This document shows, piece by piece, positions 41,669 through 48,489 of a DNA stretch of 48,489 bases; position 1 is the first letter of the stretch, and each line of letters starts with the position of its first letter. The position numbers and the translations under genes are program-made. The stretch comes from DASXAQ01 sp036406615 (GTDB taxonomy: Bacteria > Actinomycetota > UBA4738), in contig DASXAQ010000054.1 of NCBI GenBank assembly GCA_036406615.1, positions 1 to 48,489 of the forward strand, read 5' to 3'. The notes below the pieces were generated by a model. It made no database searches and was not told the DNA's origin. It worked only from the letters and a program-made list of their open reading frames with translations.

Positions 41669-42723
41669 GCGAGGACCTGGCCACCCCGGGCACGTCGGTC
41701 GCGGCCGCGCAGGGCGCCGGCGCGACGGACGAGCCGCTGCTGCAAGTCCAGGACCTGTACGTCACCTACCCGGTCCGGCGGAGCATGGTGCAGGCGCTGC
41801 GCCGGGTCCCCAAGCAATACGTGCGCGCGGTGGACGGCGTCACGTTCGACGTGCGCAAGGGCGAGATGGTCGCGCTGGTGGGCGAATCCGGGTGCGGCAA
41901 GACGACCACGGCGCAGTCGATCCTTCGCCTGGTCGAGAGCTCGTCGGGTTCGATCCGCTTCCAGGGCACGGATATCACGAAGACCCCGAACAAGGCGCTG
42001 CGCGGTTACCGGCGCCGGGCACAGATCATCTACCAGGACCCGTACGAGTCGCTGGACCCGCGGTTCCGGGTCCGCACGACGATCGAGGAGCCCATGACCA
42101 TCCACGGCGTCGGCAAGGGCGGCTCGGAGCGCCACCGGCTGATGCTGCAGGCCCTGGTCCGCGCCGGCCTCACGCCGCCGGAGCTCTACGTCGACCGGTA
42201 CCCGCACGAGCTCTCGGGCGGCCAGCGGCAGCGCGTGGCGATCGCCGCGAGCCTGGTGCTGGACCCGGACCTGCTGGTCGCGGACGAGCCCGTCTCGATG
42301 CTCGACGTCTCCGTGCGCGCCGGCATCCTGGCGCTCCTGGACGGGCTCCGACGCGACGCGAACATGGGCGTGCTGATGATCACGCACGACCTGTCGACGG
42401 CCGCCCACTTCGCCGACCGCATCGCGGTCATGTACCTCGGCCGCATCGTCGAGGAGGGCCCGGCGAAACAGGTGGTGCGCAACCCGCAGCATCCGTACAC
42501 GCGGGCGCTGCTGTCGGTCGTGCCGAAGCGGGATCCCCGGAACCGGACTGCTCCGCAGATCCTTCGCGGCGAGACGCCGAACCCGGTGAACGTCCCGGCC
42601 GGATGCCGCTTCCACCCGCGGTGCCCCGTCGCCGAGGAACGGTGCAAGACCATCGATCCGCAGCTGCACACCGCGCCGACCATGCAGACCGAGGAACACC
42701 AGGCGGCCTGCATCCTGGTCTGA
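41665..42723 (+). CDS. DppF-like ABC transporter ATP-binding protein
   Basis: 352 residues from a GTG overlapping the previous stop. Walker A GESGCGKTTTAQSILRLVES, Q-loop IIYQDPYESLDPRF, signature LSGGQRQRVAIAASL, Walker B LLVADEPVSMLDVS, H-loop ITHD. The C-terminal CRFHPRCPVAEERCK domain matches its partner. Last gene of the importer operon; only nine bases separate it from the convergent hydrolase gene. Confidence 0.94.
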   Translation: MSEDLATPGTSVAAAQGAGATDEPLLQVQDLYVTYPVRRSMVQALRRVPKQYVRAVDGVTFDVRKGEMVALVGESGCGKTTTAQSILRLVESSSGSIRFQGTDITKTPNKALRGYRRRAQIIYQDPYESLDPRFRVRTTIEEPMTIHGVGKGGSERHRLMLQALVRAGLTPPELYVDRYPHELSGGQRQRVAIAASLVLDPDLLVADEPVSMLDVSVRAGILALLDGLRRDANMGVLMITHDLSTAAHFADRIAVMYLGRIVEEGPAKQVVRNPQHPYTRALLSVVPKRDPRNRTAPQILRGETPNPVNVPAGCRFHPRCPVAEERCKTIDPQLHTAPTMQTEEHQAACILV

Positions 42724-42732
42724 GCGCCGCGC

Positions 42733-44133
42733 CTAGGGCGTGAACGTCCGGTAGTACGGGCAACCCGAGTACGTCGCACGGACCGCGACGCCGTCGACCA
42801 TCACGTCGAAGCGGAGCCGTTCCGGGGAGCGTTCGTCGTGGCCGATGCGAAACACACCGTCGCCGACCGGCACCAGCGGCGCCGGGGCGAACTCGTCCCC
42901 GTAATGGATCATCCACAGCCTCCCCCCGCGCACGCGCACGTGGAAGTTGGAGAGCCAGGGGTTGCGCGCGCGGTAGTGGCCGACCAGCGGCCGCCACTGC
43001 GCCGGCGGCTCCTCGTCGGGCTCGTGCTCCGGTTCGGCCGCCGCCACCGGGAGCTCCAGCTCGGGAAGCGGCTCCCCCCCGAGCGTCGCCCGCACCGTGG
43101 CCAGCACGTGGATCGAGAGCTCCCACCACTTCCCCAGCCCGCTGCCCATCACGACGACGCCGAGCCCGGCGTCGGGGTCGAGCAGCATCGCCGAGTGGTA
43201 CCCGACCATGCCGCCCGTGTGCGCCAGGTACTCGCGGCCGCCCATCGACAGGCGTTCGATGCCGTAGCCGTAGCGCCCGCCGAGCTCCTCGTCCGAATCG
43301 ATCACGCCGGTGGTCATGGCCTCGAAGTCCGCGGACGACAGCAGGCGGCCGCTGGGAGCGCGGCCGCCGTTCAGCAGCAGCCGCAGGTAGCGGGCCATGT
43401 CGTCGGCGCTCGAGCAGATGCTGCCGTCGGCCGCGTCCGACTCCAGCCACGGCGCCGGCGCCAGCCCGTCGGAGCGGCGCGGCGGGCGGTCGTCGTACGC
43501 CGGCACGTAGCCGACCGCCAGCCGGTGCCGGACCGCATGGGTGATCGCGGGCTCGCTCGCCCGCATCCCGAGCGGCGCGAGGACCCGGCGGCGCAGGATC
43601 TCCGGGAACGGCCGACCTTCGACCGCCTCGAGCATGAGCCCGAGCGCCTTGTACCCGACGTTCGAATAGTGGAAGTACGTCCCCGGCGGCGTGCCCGCCT
43701 GCGTGTCGCGCAGCGACCACACCTCGAACAGGGCGTCGTCGGTGATGTCGGAGCCCAGGATGATTCCCCCCGTGTGGCTCATCAGGTGGTGCGGCGCGAT
43801 GGGCTCGAACCAGGACCGGACCGAGAACCACGGCAGCGCCCGCGTCACCGGCTGGTGCACGTCCACCAGGCCCTCCGCCTGTGCCTGCAGGACACAGATG
43901 GCCGCGAACCCCTTCGAGATCGACCCGATCTCGAACAGCGTCTGCGGGCGGAGCGGCGAGCCGGCGGCGATGTCGGCGTGTCCGAGCAGCAGGACCGCGA
44001 GCGTCCGCCGCCGGTCGGTGACCCCGACCGCGACGCCGCCGGCGAACGACGCCAGCAGCGCCCGGTGCGTGGCCTCGTTCAGCTGCTCCAGAACCTCCGG
44101 CGTCAGCGCGTCGGGCTTGGTGCGAGCGGCCAT
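42733..44133 (-). CDS. Serine hydrolase, class C beta-lactamase/DD-peptidase-like
   Basis: 466 residues. Active-site SxxK is Ser71-Ile-Ser-Lys74 in FEIGSISKGFAAI, and the YxN is Tyr156-Ser-Asn158 in HYSNVGYKALG. LAHTGGMVGYHS supplies the third HxG-type box. The C-terminal 100 residues form a beta-barrel-like extra domain. No signal peptide is visible, so it is probably a cytoplasmic esterase, amidase or D-aminopeptidase rather than an antibiotic-resistance enzyme. The ATG lies one base after the stop of the upstream amidohydrolase, forming a two-gene operon converging on the peptide importer. Confidence 0.88.
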   Translation of the reverse strand: MAARTKPDALTPEVLEQLNEATHRALLASFAGGVAVGVTDRRRTLAVLLLGHADIAAGSPLRPQTLFEIGSISKGFAAICVLQAQAEGLVDVHQPVTRALPWFSVRSWFEPIAPHHLMSHTGGIILGSDITDDALFEVWSLRDTQAGTPPGTYFHYSNVGYKALGLMLEAVEGRPFPEILRRRVLAPLGMRASEPAITHAVRHRLAVGYVPAYDDRPPRRSDGLAPAPWLESDAADGSICSSADDMARYLRLLLNGGRAPSGRLLSSADFEAMTTGVIDSDEELGGRYGYGIERLSMGGREYLAHTGGMVGYHSAMLLDPDAGLGVVVMGSGLGKWWELSIHVLATVRATLGGEPLPELELPVAAAEPEHEPDEEPPAQWRPLVGHYRARNPWLSNFHVRVRGGRLWMIHYGDEFAPAPLVPVGDGVFRIGHDERSPERLRFDVMVDGVAVRATYSGCPYYRTFTP

Positions 44134-44134
44134 G

Positions 44135-45820
44135 TCACCAGGACACGGCCGCCGGGTCGGCGTGCACCGGCCGGCCGTCGACGAGCGTGAGCGTCACCTT
44201 CGCGTCGCCGAGCAGCCCGTCCTCGACGGCGAACAGATCCCGGTCGACCACACACAGGTCGGCGAGCTTTCCGGGCTCGAGCGACCCGGTCTGGTCGTCC
44301 AGATGGTTGACGTACGCGGAGCCCATCGTGAACGCGCCGAGCGCGGTGCGCAGGTCGATCCGCTCGTGCGGGTAGAACGGCTCGTGCCCGCGGCGGTCGG
44401 GCGACACGCGCCGAACGGCCACCTCCATCTCCAGCAGCGGATTCGGCGTGCTCACGCCCCAGTCGCTGCCCATCGCCAGCACCGCGCCGGCCCGGCGCAG
44501 GCTCGCGAAGGGATACTGCCACGAGGCGCGCTCCTCGCCGATGAAGGGCACCACCAGATGCTCCATCTGTCCGTCGTAGCACGCCCACAGCGGCTGCGCG
44601 TTCGCGACCGCGCCGACGGTTCGAAACCGTGGCACGTCGTCGGGATGGACGATCTCGATGTGCGCGACGTGGTGGCGAAGGTCGTTCCACCCGTTCGCCG
44701 ATCGCGCCGCCTCGATCGCGTCGAGCGACTCGCGTACGGCGCGGTCGCCGATCGCGTGGAAGTGGCACTGGAACCCTTCGGCGTCCAGCGCGATCACGTG
44801 GCGCTTGAGCGCCTCCGGCTCGATGAAGGACTTCCCGTCCGTCTCGGATGGCCGCCCGCGTCCGTCGAGGTAGGGCGACAGCATGCCGGCGGTGAAGTTC
44901 TCGGGGATGCCGTCCTGCATGAGCTTGACCGACGTGGCGCGGAAGCGGCCGAACGAGTAGTCCTGCCGGCGCTCGACCAGCTCCTTGACCTGCTCGGCGC
45001 CGCGGCGGCGATCCCACCACAGCGCGCCGACCACCCGGGCGGTCAGGCGCCCCTGCTTCGCGAGCGCGAGGTATGCGGGCGCCGTGTCGTCCTCGACGAT
45101 CGCGTCCTGCCATGCGGTGATCCCGAGCGAGTGCAGGTACGCCTGGGCGCGCAGGATGCCGTCGACCCATTCCTGTTCGGTCGTCCTCGGCGTCAGGTCG
45201 TCGACCAGCCGGCACGCGCCCTCGTGCAACGTGCCCCAGGGTTCCCCGTCCTCGCCGAAGATGATCCGTCCGTCGGCGGGCTCCGCGGTGCCCGGCCCGA
45301 TGCCGGCCATCTCGAGCGCCTTCGAGTTCACCCAGGCGCTGTGGCCGTCGCGGCTCTCGAGGTACACGGGCCGGTCCGGCACCAGCGCGTCCAGCATCGC
45401 CTTCGGCGGGTTGCCGCCGGGAAAGGCGTCCATCCCCCAGCCGTCGCCCAGGATCCACGGCACGCCGGGATGATCGCGCGCGTACCGTTCGATGATCCCC
45501 GCGTACTCGTCGCGGGCGCGCGCCGGGTCCAGCGGGTTCACGCCGTCCAGCGCGCAGCGCGCCATGCCGACGCCGGCCGAGGGCGGGTGCACGTGCGCGT
45601 CCTGGAAGCCGGGCAGGATCATCCCGCCGCCCGCGTCGATCACGCGCGTTCGCGAGCCGACGCGCTCGCGAAGGTCCCGCTCCGCGCCGACCGCCAGGAT
45701 CCGGCCGCCCGAGATCGCGAGCGACCCCGCCCATCGCCCCGCCGCGTCTCCCGTGTACGCCCAGCCGTTGATCAGCAGGGTGTCGGCGTGGCCGTTGGAC
45801 GCAACGTCGCCGGCGGGCAT
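44135..45820 (-). CDS. Amidohydrolase family 3 (YtcJ/NfdA-like) protein
   Basis: 561 residues, close to the usual family length. Metal-binding HxH is His76-Val-His78 in GFQDAHVHPPSAG. Further on are a probable carboxylated-Lys region (RATSVKLMQDG), CHFHAIGDRAVRESLDAIE and AMGSDWGVSTPNP with the catalytic Asp. Members hydrolyse N-substituted formamides, hydantoin-like or other amide bonds; substrate not predictable. A GATAAT -10 lies six bases before the ATG, so the operon mRNA is predicted leaderless. Confidence 0.9.
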   Translation of the reverse strand: MPAGDVASNGHADTLLINGWAYTGDAAGRWAGSLAISGGRILAVGAERDLRERVGSRTRVIDAGGGMILPGFQDAHVHPPSAGVGMARCALDGVNPLDPARARDEYAGIIERYARDHPGVPWILGDGWGMDAFPGGNPPKAMLDALVPDRPVYLESRDGHSAWVNSKALEMAGIGPGTAEPADGRIIFGEDGEPWGTLHEGACRLVDDLTPRTTEQEWVDGILRAQAYLHSLGITAWQDAIVEDDTAPAYLALAKQGRLTARVVGALWWDRRRGAEQVKELVERRQDYSFGRFRATSVKLMQDGIPENFTAGMLSPYLDGRGRPSETDGKSFIEPEALKRHVIALDAEGFQCHFHAIGDRAVRESLDAIEAARSANGWNDLRHHVAHIEIVHPDDVPRFRTVGAVANAQPLWACYDGQMEHLVVPFIGEERASWQYPFASLRRAGAVLAMGSDWGVSTPNPLLEMEVAVRRVSPDRRGHEPFYPHERIDLRTALGAFTMGSAYVNHLDDQTGSLEPGKLADLCVVDRDLFAVEDGLLGDAKVTLTLVDGRPVHADPAAVSW

Positions 45821-45826
45821 GGCGCC

Positions 45827-45832
45827 ATTATC
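45827..45832 (-). promoter_or_regulatory. Predicted -10 (GATAAT), leaderless amidohydrolase operon
   Basis: Near-consensus GATAAT on the minus strand, spacer ggcgcc, then ATG at 45820. This is the clearest leaderless promoter of the window. Confidence 0.55.
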
Positions 45833-45862
45833 GCCCAGCCCGATCCGGCGCCGGGCGCCGCG

Positions 45863-46606
45863 TCAGCCGACCCGGGCCAGGACCAGCCCGCCGGCGAGCA
45901 GCGGCATGGCGAGCGACAGCGCGCGAAGCGCGCCCTCGGGCGCGGCGCGAAGGCTCGCGGCCGACAACGGCTCGGCGCGACCGTCGCCGAGCGTCAGCGC
46001 GCCGTCGACGCGCACGACCTCGCGGCGGAGCCGTCGCACCGGCGTGGACAACACGCGCTGCGCCCACGACGCGGCGGCGCAGGCGGCCGCGACCGGGATC
46101 GCGGCCCATCGCAGGTTGCCCGACTGGGCGAACGCTCCCGTCAGCGCGGGGAACGCACCCCACGCGAGCGCGAACCACAGGTCTGAGTGGAACGCGCCGC
46201 CGAACAGCTCCAGGTTGTACGCGAGCACGATGAACGTGCCGAACCCGATGAACGCCAGCACCCACCACCCGACGAGCGTTCCGCCGTAGATCCCGAGCGC
46301 GACGGCTCCGGCCAGCGCGACGAGCGCCGCGGTCCACAGCGCGCCGTCCGGCAGCCGCGTGCCGAGCGGGCGGCCCTTCAGCTCGTCCAGCGCGTGGGCC
46401 GTCACGCCGACGCCCAGGAAGAACCCGGCCACGGTCAGGCCCAGCAGCCCCAGGTCCAGGGCCGTCGCGGTCACCGCGCCGAGCGCCACGTAGGACAGCA
46501 TCCACACCGTGTACGGCGGATGCAGCAGCGACCACCAGTCGCGCCAGCCGCCGGGCGCCAGGGTGTAGAAGGCCGGCCGCTCCGGCGTGGGATCGTCCGC
46601 GCTCAC
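45863..46606 (-). CDS. UbiA-like integral membrane protein
   Basis: 247 residues from a GTG that overlaps the methyltransferase stop (GTGA). About seven to eight helices. The acidic-residue segment TAHALDELKGRPLGT after the second helix resembles the first Asp-rich site of UbiA prenyltransferases, and FIVLAYNLELFGGAFHSDLWFALAWG holds a possible second site. UbiA enzymes attach prenyl chains to aromatic acceptors. With a MenG-like gene upstream, a role in quinone or other prenyl lipid synthesis is plausible, but length and motifs are atypical, so the assignment is tentative. Confidence 0.7.
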   Translation of the reverse strand: MSADDPTPERPAFYTLAPGGWRDWWSLLHPPYTVWMLSYVALGAVTATALDLGLLGLTVAGFFLGVGVTAHALDELKGRPLGTRLPDGALWTAALVALAGAVALGIYGGTLVGWWVLAFIGFGTFIVLAYNLELFGGAFHSDLWFALAWGAFPALTGAFAQSGNLRWAAIPVAAACAAASWAQRVLSTPVRRLRREVVRVDGALTLGDGRAEPLSAASLRAAPEGALRALSLAMPLLAGGLVLARVG

Positions 46607-47334
46607 GGCCCCGCCTTCGTCCCCCAGATCACGACGCCGCCGCCGACGCTCATCACCCGTGCGCGCACGTCGGGCATGCCGGCGGCGCGCCACATCGCCA
46701 GCTGTTCCTCCAGTGGATGGCGGCGGTAGAACGCCGAGATGCTCGGTCCGAGGAAGCCGCCGACGCGGCCCCACGCCGGTCCGAACCCCCGCCCCGCGAT
46801 CGGGAGCCCGACGCGGGTCCACAGCCACCAGAGCGACCACCAGACCGGGTTGCGCGGCACGTGGAACTCGAGGTTGGCGAGCGTGCCGCCCGGGCGCAGC
46901 ACCCGGGCCAGCTCCGCGAGCGTCGCGGCGGGGTCCTCGACGTAGCGCAACAGATAGGTGAACGACACCGCGTCGAACGCCTCCGAGGCAAACGGGAGGC
47001 GCTGCCCGTCGCCCTGCACGAACCCGATGCGCGGCGACAGGCCGGCCGCGTCGACCCGTTCGATGCCCGCGCGCATCATGGGCTCGCTCTGGTCGACGCC
47101 GACCACGGCGGCGCCCGGGCTCGCCTCCGCGATCACCAGCGCCACGCCGGCCGTGCCGGTGGCCACGTCCAGCACCCGCCCGCCTGCCGGAGCGCGCAGC
47201 CGCGACACCATGAACGCGCGCCAGCGGCCGTTCTGGCCGAACGAGAGCACCTCCGCCAGCCGGTCGTACCGATCCGGCAGGCCCGCGAACAGCGCGCGCG
47301 CGTGGCGCGATCGGGAACCGACGTCGGCCGCCAT
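46603..47334 (-). CDS. UbiE/MenG-like SAM methyltransferase
   Basis: 243 residues from the ATG at 47334; TATCCT seven bases upstream supports this over earlier in-frame starts. UbiE-type features: RHARALFAGLPDRYDRLAEVLSFGQNGRWR entry (in pieces: FAGLPDRYDRLAEVLSFG), motif I GGRVLDVATGTAGVALVIAE, VVGVDQSEPMM, AFDAVSFTYLLRYVEDP, VLRPGGTLANLEFHVPR. Homologues C-methylate demethylmenaquinone. Coupling to a UbiA-like gene supports a quinone-type function, though a specialised methyltransferase is possible. Confidence 0.83.
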   Translation of the reverse strand: MAADVGSRSRHARALFAGLPDRYDRLAEVLSFGQNGRWRAFMVSRLRAPAGGRVLDVATGTAGVALVIAEASPGAAVVGVDQSEPMMRAGIERVDAAGLSPRIGFVQGDGQRLPFASEAFDAVSFTYLLRYVEDPAATLAELARVLRPGGTLANLEFHVPRNPVWWSLWWLWTRVGLPIAGRGFGPAWGRVGGFLGPSISAFYRRHPLEEQLAMWRAAGMPDVRARVMSVGGGVVIWGTKAGP

Positions 47335-47341
47335 CGCGGGC

Positions 47342-47347
47342 AGGATA
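47342..47347 (-). promoter_or_regulatory. Predicted -10 (TATCCT), leaderless MenG-like operon
   Basis: On the minus strand TATCCT ends seven bases before the ATG at 47334, with no Shine-Dalgarno. Confidence 0.5.
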
Positions 47348-47480
47348 CCCGGGCGAAGCCGGCGCCGCGGCCGAGGGCACCCGCGATGGACCGGGCGGCT
47401 CGCCGCGTGATTGGATACCGGTCCGCGGATCGCGTCGACCTCGACCGGATCGCGCCCGCCCACCGAGACAGGGAGACACG

Positions 47481-48489
47481 ATGCCGAGCCGAACGCCGTC
47501 CGCGCGATCTTCGAAGGCCCGCACGACCGCCGCGGCGGCGCCGCGTCGGTTCCGTCCTTCGGATCTCCTCAAGCAGATCCAGCTGAGCTCGCTGGCCGTC
47601 TCGCCCGACGGCGCGACGGTGGTCTACGGGCGGCGCACGATCGAGAAGGGCGAGTACCGGTCGGGCCTGTGGCGCGTGTCGTTCGGCGGCGGACGGCCGG
47701 AGCGGATCACGGCCGCCGGCGCCGTCGACTGGCGGCCCCGGTTCTCGCCCGACGGCCGGCGGCTGCTGTTCCTGTCGAGCCGATCGGGACGGACGCAGCC
47801 GTGGGTGATGGGGACGGCGGGCGGGGAGCCGCAGCCGCTGGCGGAGTTCGACGGCAACGTGCGCGCCGCCGAATGGTCGCCCGACGGCCGCCACGTCCTG
47901 GTCGTCGCCCCCAGCGGCGAGGATCGCTACCTGGTCGGCCCCGCCGATGATCCCGTCGCGCGGCGGATCACGGACTTCACGTGGCGGTTGGACGGGTTCG
48001 GCGTGCGCGACCAGTTCCACTCGGCGTGGATCGTCGGCGCGAACGGCGGCAAGCCGGCGCGCGTGACCGATCCGACGTTCGAGGTCTTCGACGCGTTCTG
48101 GTCGCCGTCGGGCGATCGGATCGGCTTCCTGGCCGACCTGCGCGACGAGGCGGCGGTCGAGGAGCTGGCGCAGGCGTGGTCGATCCCGTCCGCCGGCGCC
48201 TCGCGGAAGCAGAAGCAGAAGCCGAAGCCCCTCGCGTCGCTTGCCGGCGCGATCGCCGGCGCGTCGTGGGGACCCGACGGCTCGGTCGCCGTCGTCGGCG
48301 TGGACCTGCCCGGGTGGCCGGAGTGGGCGAACTACGAGCTGTTCGTGTCGAAGGGCGGGGCGTCGCGCGTGCTCGGTCGGGAGCTGGACCGTTCGGCGAT
48401 GAACTTCTCGTTCGGCGACCTGATCGAGACCGAGGTGTTCTTCGCGCCGGTGATCGCGTGGCAGGACGCGTCGCACGTGCTGGCGCTCG
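47481..48489 (+). CDS. S9-family peptidase / acylaminoacyl-peptidase-like, N-terminal part
   Basis: At least 336 residues from the ATG at 47481 (gggagacacg upstream); the frame runs off the window. The visible part is the beta-propeller of prolyl-oligopeptidase relatives, with PD40/WD-like repeats: QLSSLAVSPDGATVVYGRR, WRPRFSPDGRRLLFLSSRSG, AAEWSPDGRHVLVV, DAFWSPSGDRIGFLAD. TDFTWRLDGFGVRDQFHSAWIV is typical of the S9 group. The catalytic alpha/beta-hydrolase domain (Ser-Asp-His) should lie beyond the edge. A Lys/Gln-rich insert (KQKQKPKPL) separates two blades. Confidence 0.85.
   Translation, partial: MPSRTPSARSSKARTTAAAAPRRFRPSDLLKQIQLSSLAVSPDGATVVYGRRTIEKGEYRSGLWRVSFGGGRPERITAAGAVDWRPRFSPDGRRLLFLSSRSGRTQPWVMGTAGGEPQPLAEFDGNVRAAEWSPDGRHVLVVAPSGEDRYLVGPADDPVARRITDFTWRLDGFGVRDQFHSAWIVGANGGKPARVTDPTFEVFDAFWSPSGDRIGFLADLRDEAAVEELAQAWSIPSAGASRKQKQKPKPLASLAGAIAGASWGPDGSVAVVGVDLPGWPEWANYELFVSKGGASRVLGRELDRSAMNFSFGDLIETEVFFAPVIAWQDASHVLAL

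Noticed and set aside
42733..44133. Antibiotic-resistance beta-lactamase
   Set aside because: SxxK and YxN are shared with esterases and D-aminopeptidases; there is no signal peptide, and it is operonic with an amidohydrolase.

Overview
The window is about 48.5 kb of very GC-rich, densely coded DNA with short intergenic gaps and many 4-base ATGA/GTGA stop-start overlaps. A DUF222/13E12-type HNH protein, an F420-type luciferase-like oxidoreductase, a PMT-type mannosyltransferase, GTG starts and probable leaderless promoters (TANNNT 6-7 bases before the start codon) all suggest a chromosomal segment of an actinobacterium (Actinomycetota), possibly an uncultured one. No tRNA, rRNA, CRISPR array, insertion sequence or prophage was seen. 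The first and last genes are cut by the window edges.

Layout. 0-0.7 kb: end of an HNH-endonuclease gene with a PAPPTE repeat tail. 0.76-4.06 kb: tryptophan 2,3-dioxygenase (minus strand), divergent from glutaryl-CoA dehydrogenase, a crotonase and a RidA-like protein. 4.1-9.9 kb: secreted seven-repeat propeller protein; membrane molybdopterin oxidoreductase; fasciclin lipoprotein; two-component system. 10.0-18.8 kb: acyl-CoA dehydrogenase; a coupled operon of CoA ligase, two unknown small proteins and an M20 amidohydrolase; then, converging on it, an anthraniloyl-CoA monooxygenase/reductase-like protein and an F420-type oxidoreductase, divergent from a thioesterase and a methyltransferase. 18.8-28.4 kb: orphan membrane protein, M48 protease, MacB-like ABC exporter pair, PMT mannosyltransferase, second polytopic glycosyltransferase-like protein, small hypothetical. 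28.4-36.0 kb: VWA protein, a giant fusion of adenylate cyclase, AAA ATPase and peptide-binding domains, a small membrane protein, and a MoxR/ChlI-type AAA ATPase. 36.2-42.7 kb: creatininase-family hydrolase followed by a complete oligopeptide-type ABC importer. 42.7-47.3 kb: serine beta-lactamase-like hydrolase, amidohydrolase, UbiA-like membrane protein and MenG-like methyltransferase. 47.5 kb to the end: start of an S9 peptidase.

How the genes fit together. The two catabolic blocks at 0.8-4.1 and 10-18 kb read best as one dispersed route from tryptophan through kynurenine and anthranilate to 2-aminobenzoyl-CoA, followed by CoA-linked ring reduction and beta-oxidation to glutaryl-CoA. Kynurenine formamidase and kynureninase are not in the window. 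The strongest candidate for something new is the 1227-residue fusion at 30417-34100. It joins a class III cyclase with all catalytic residues, a P-loop ATPase and a cytoplasmic family-5 solute-binding domain. It lies between a VWA gene and a MoxR gene, just upstream of a peptide importer with its own family-5 binding protein, so it may be an intracellular sensor of imported peptide that signals through cAMP.
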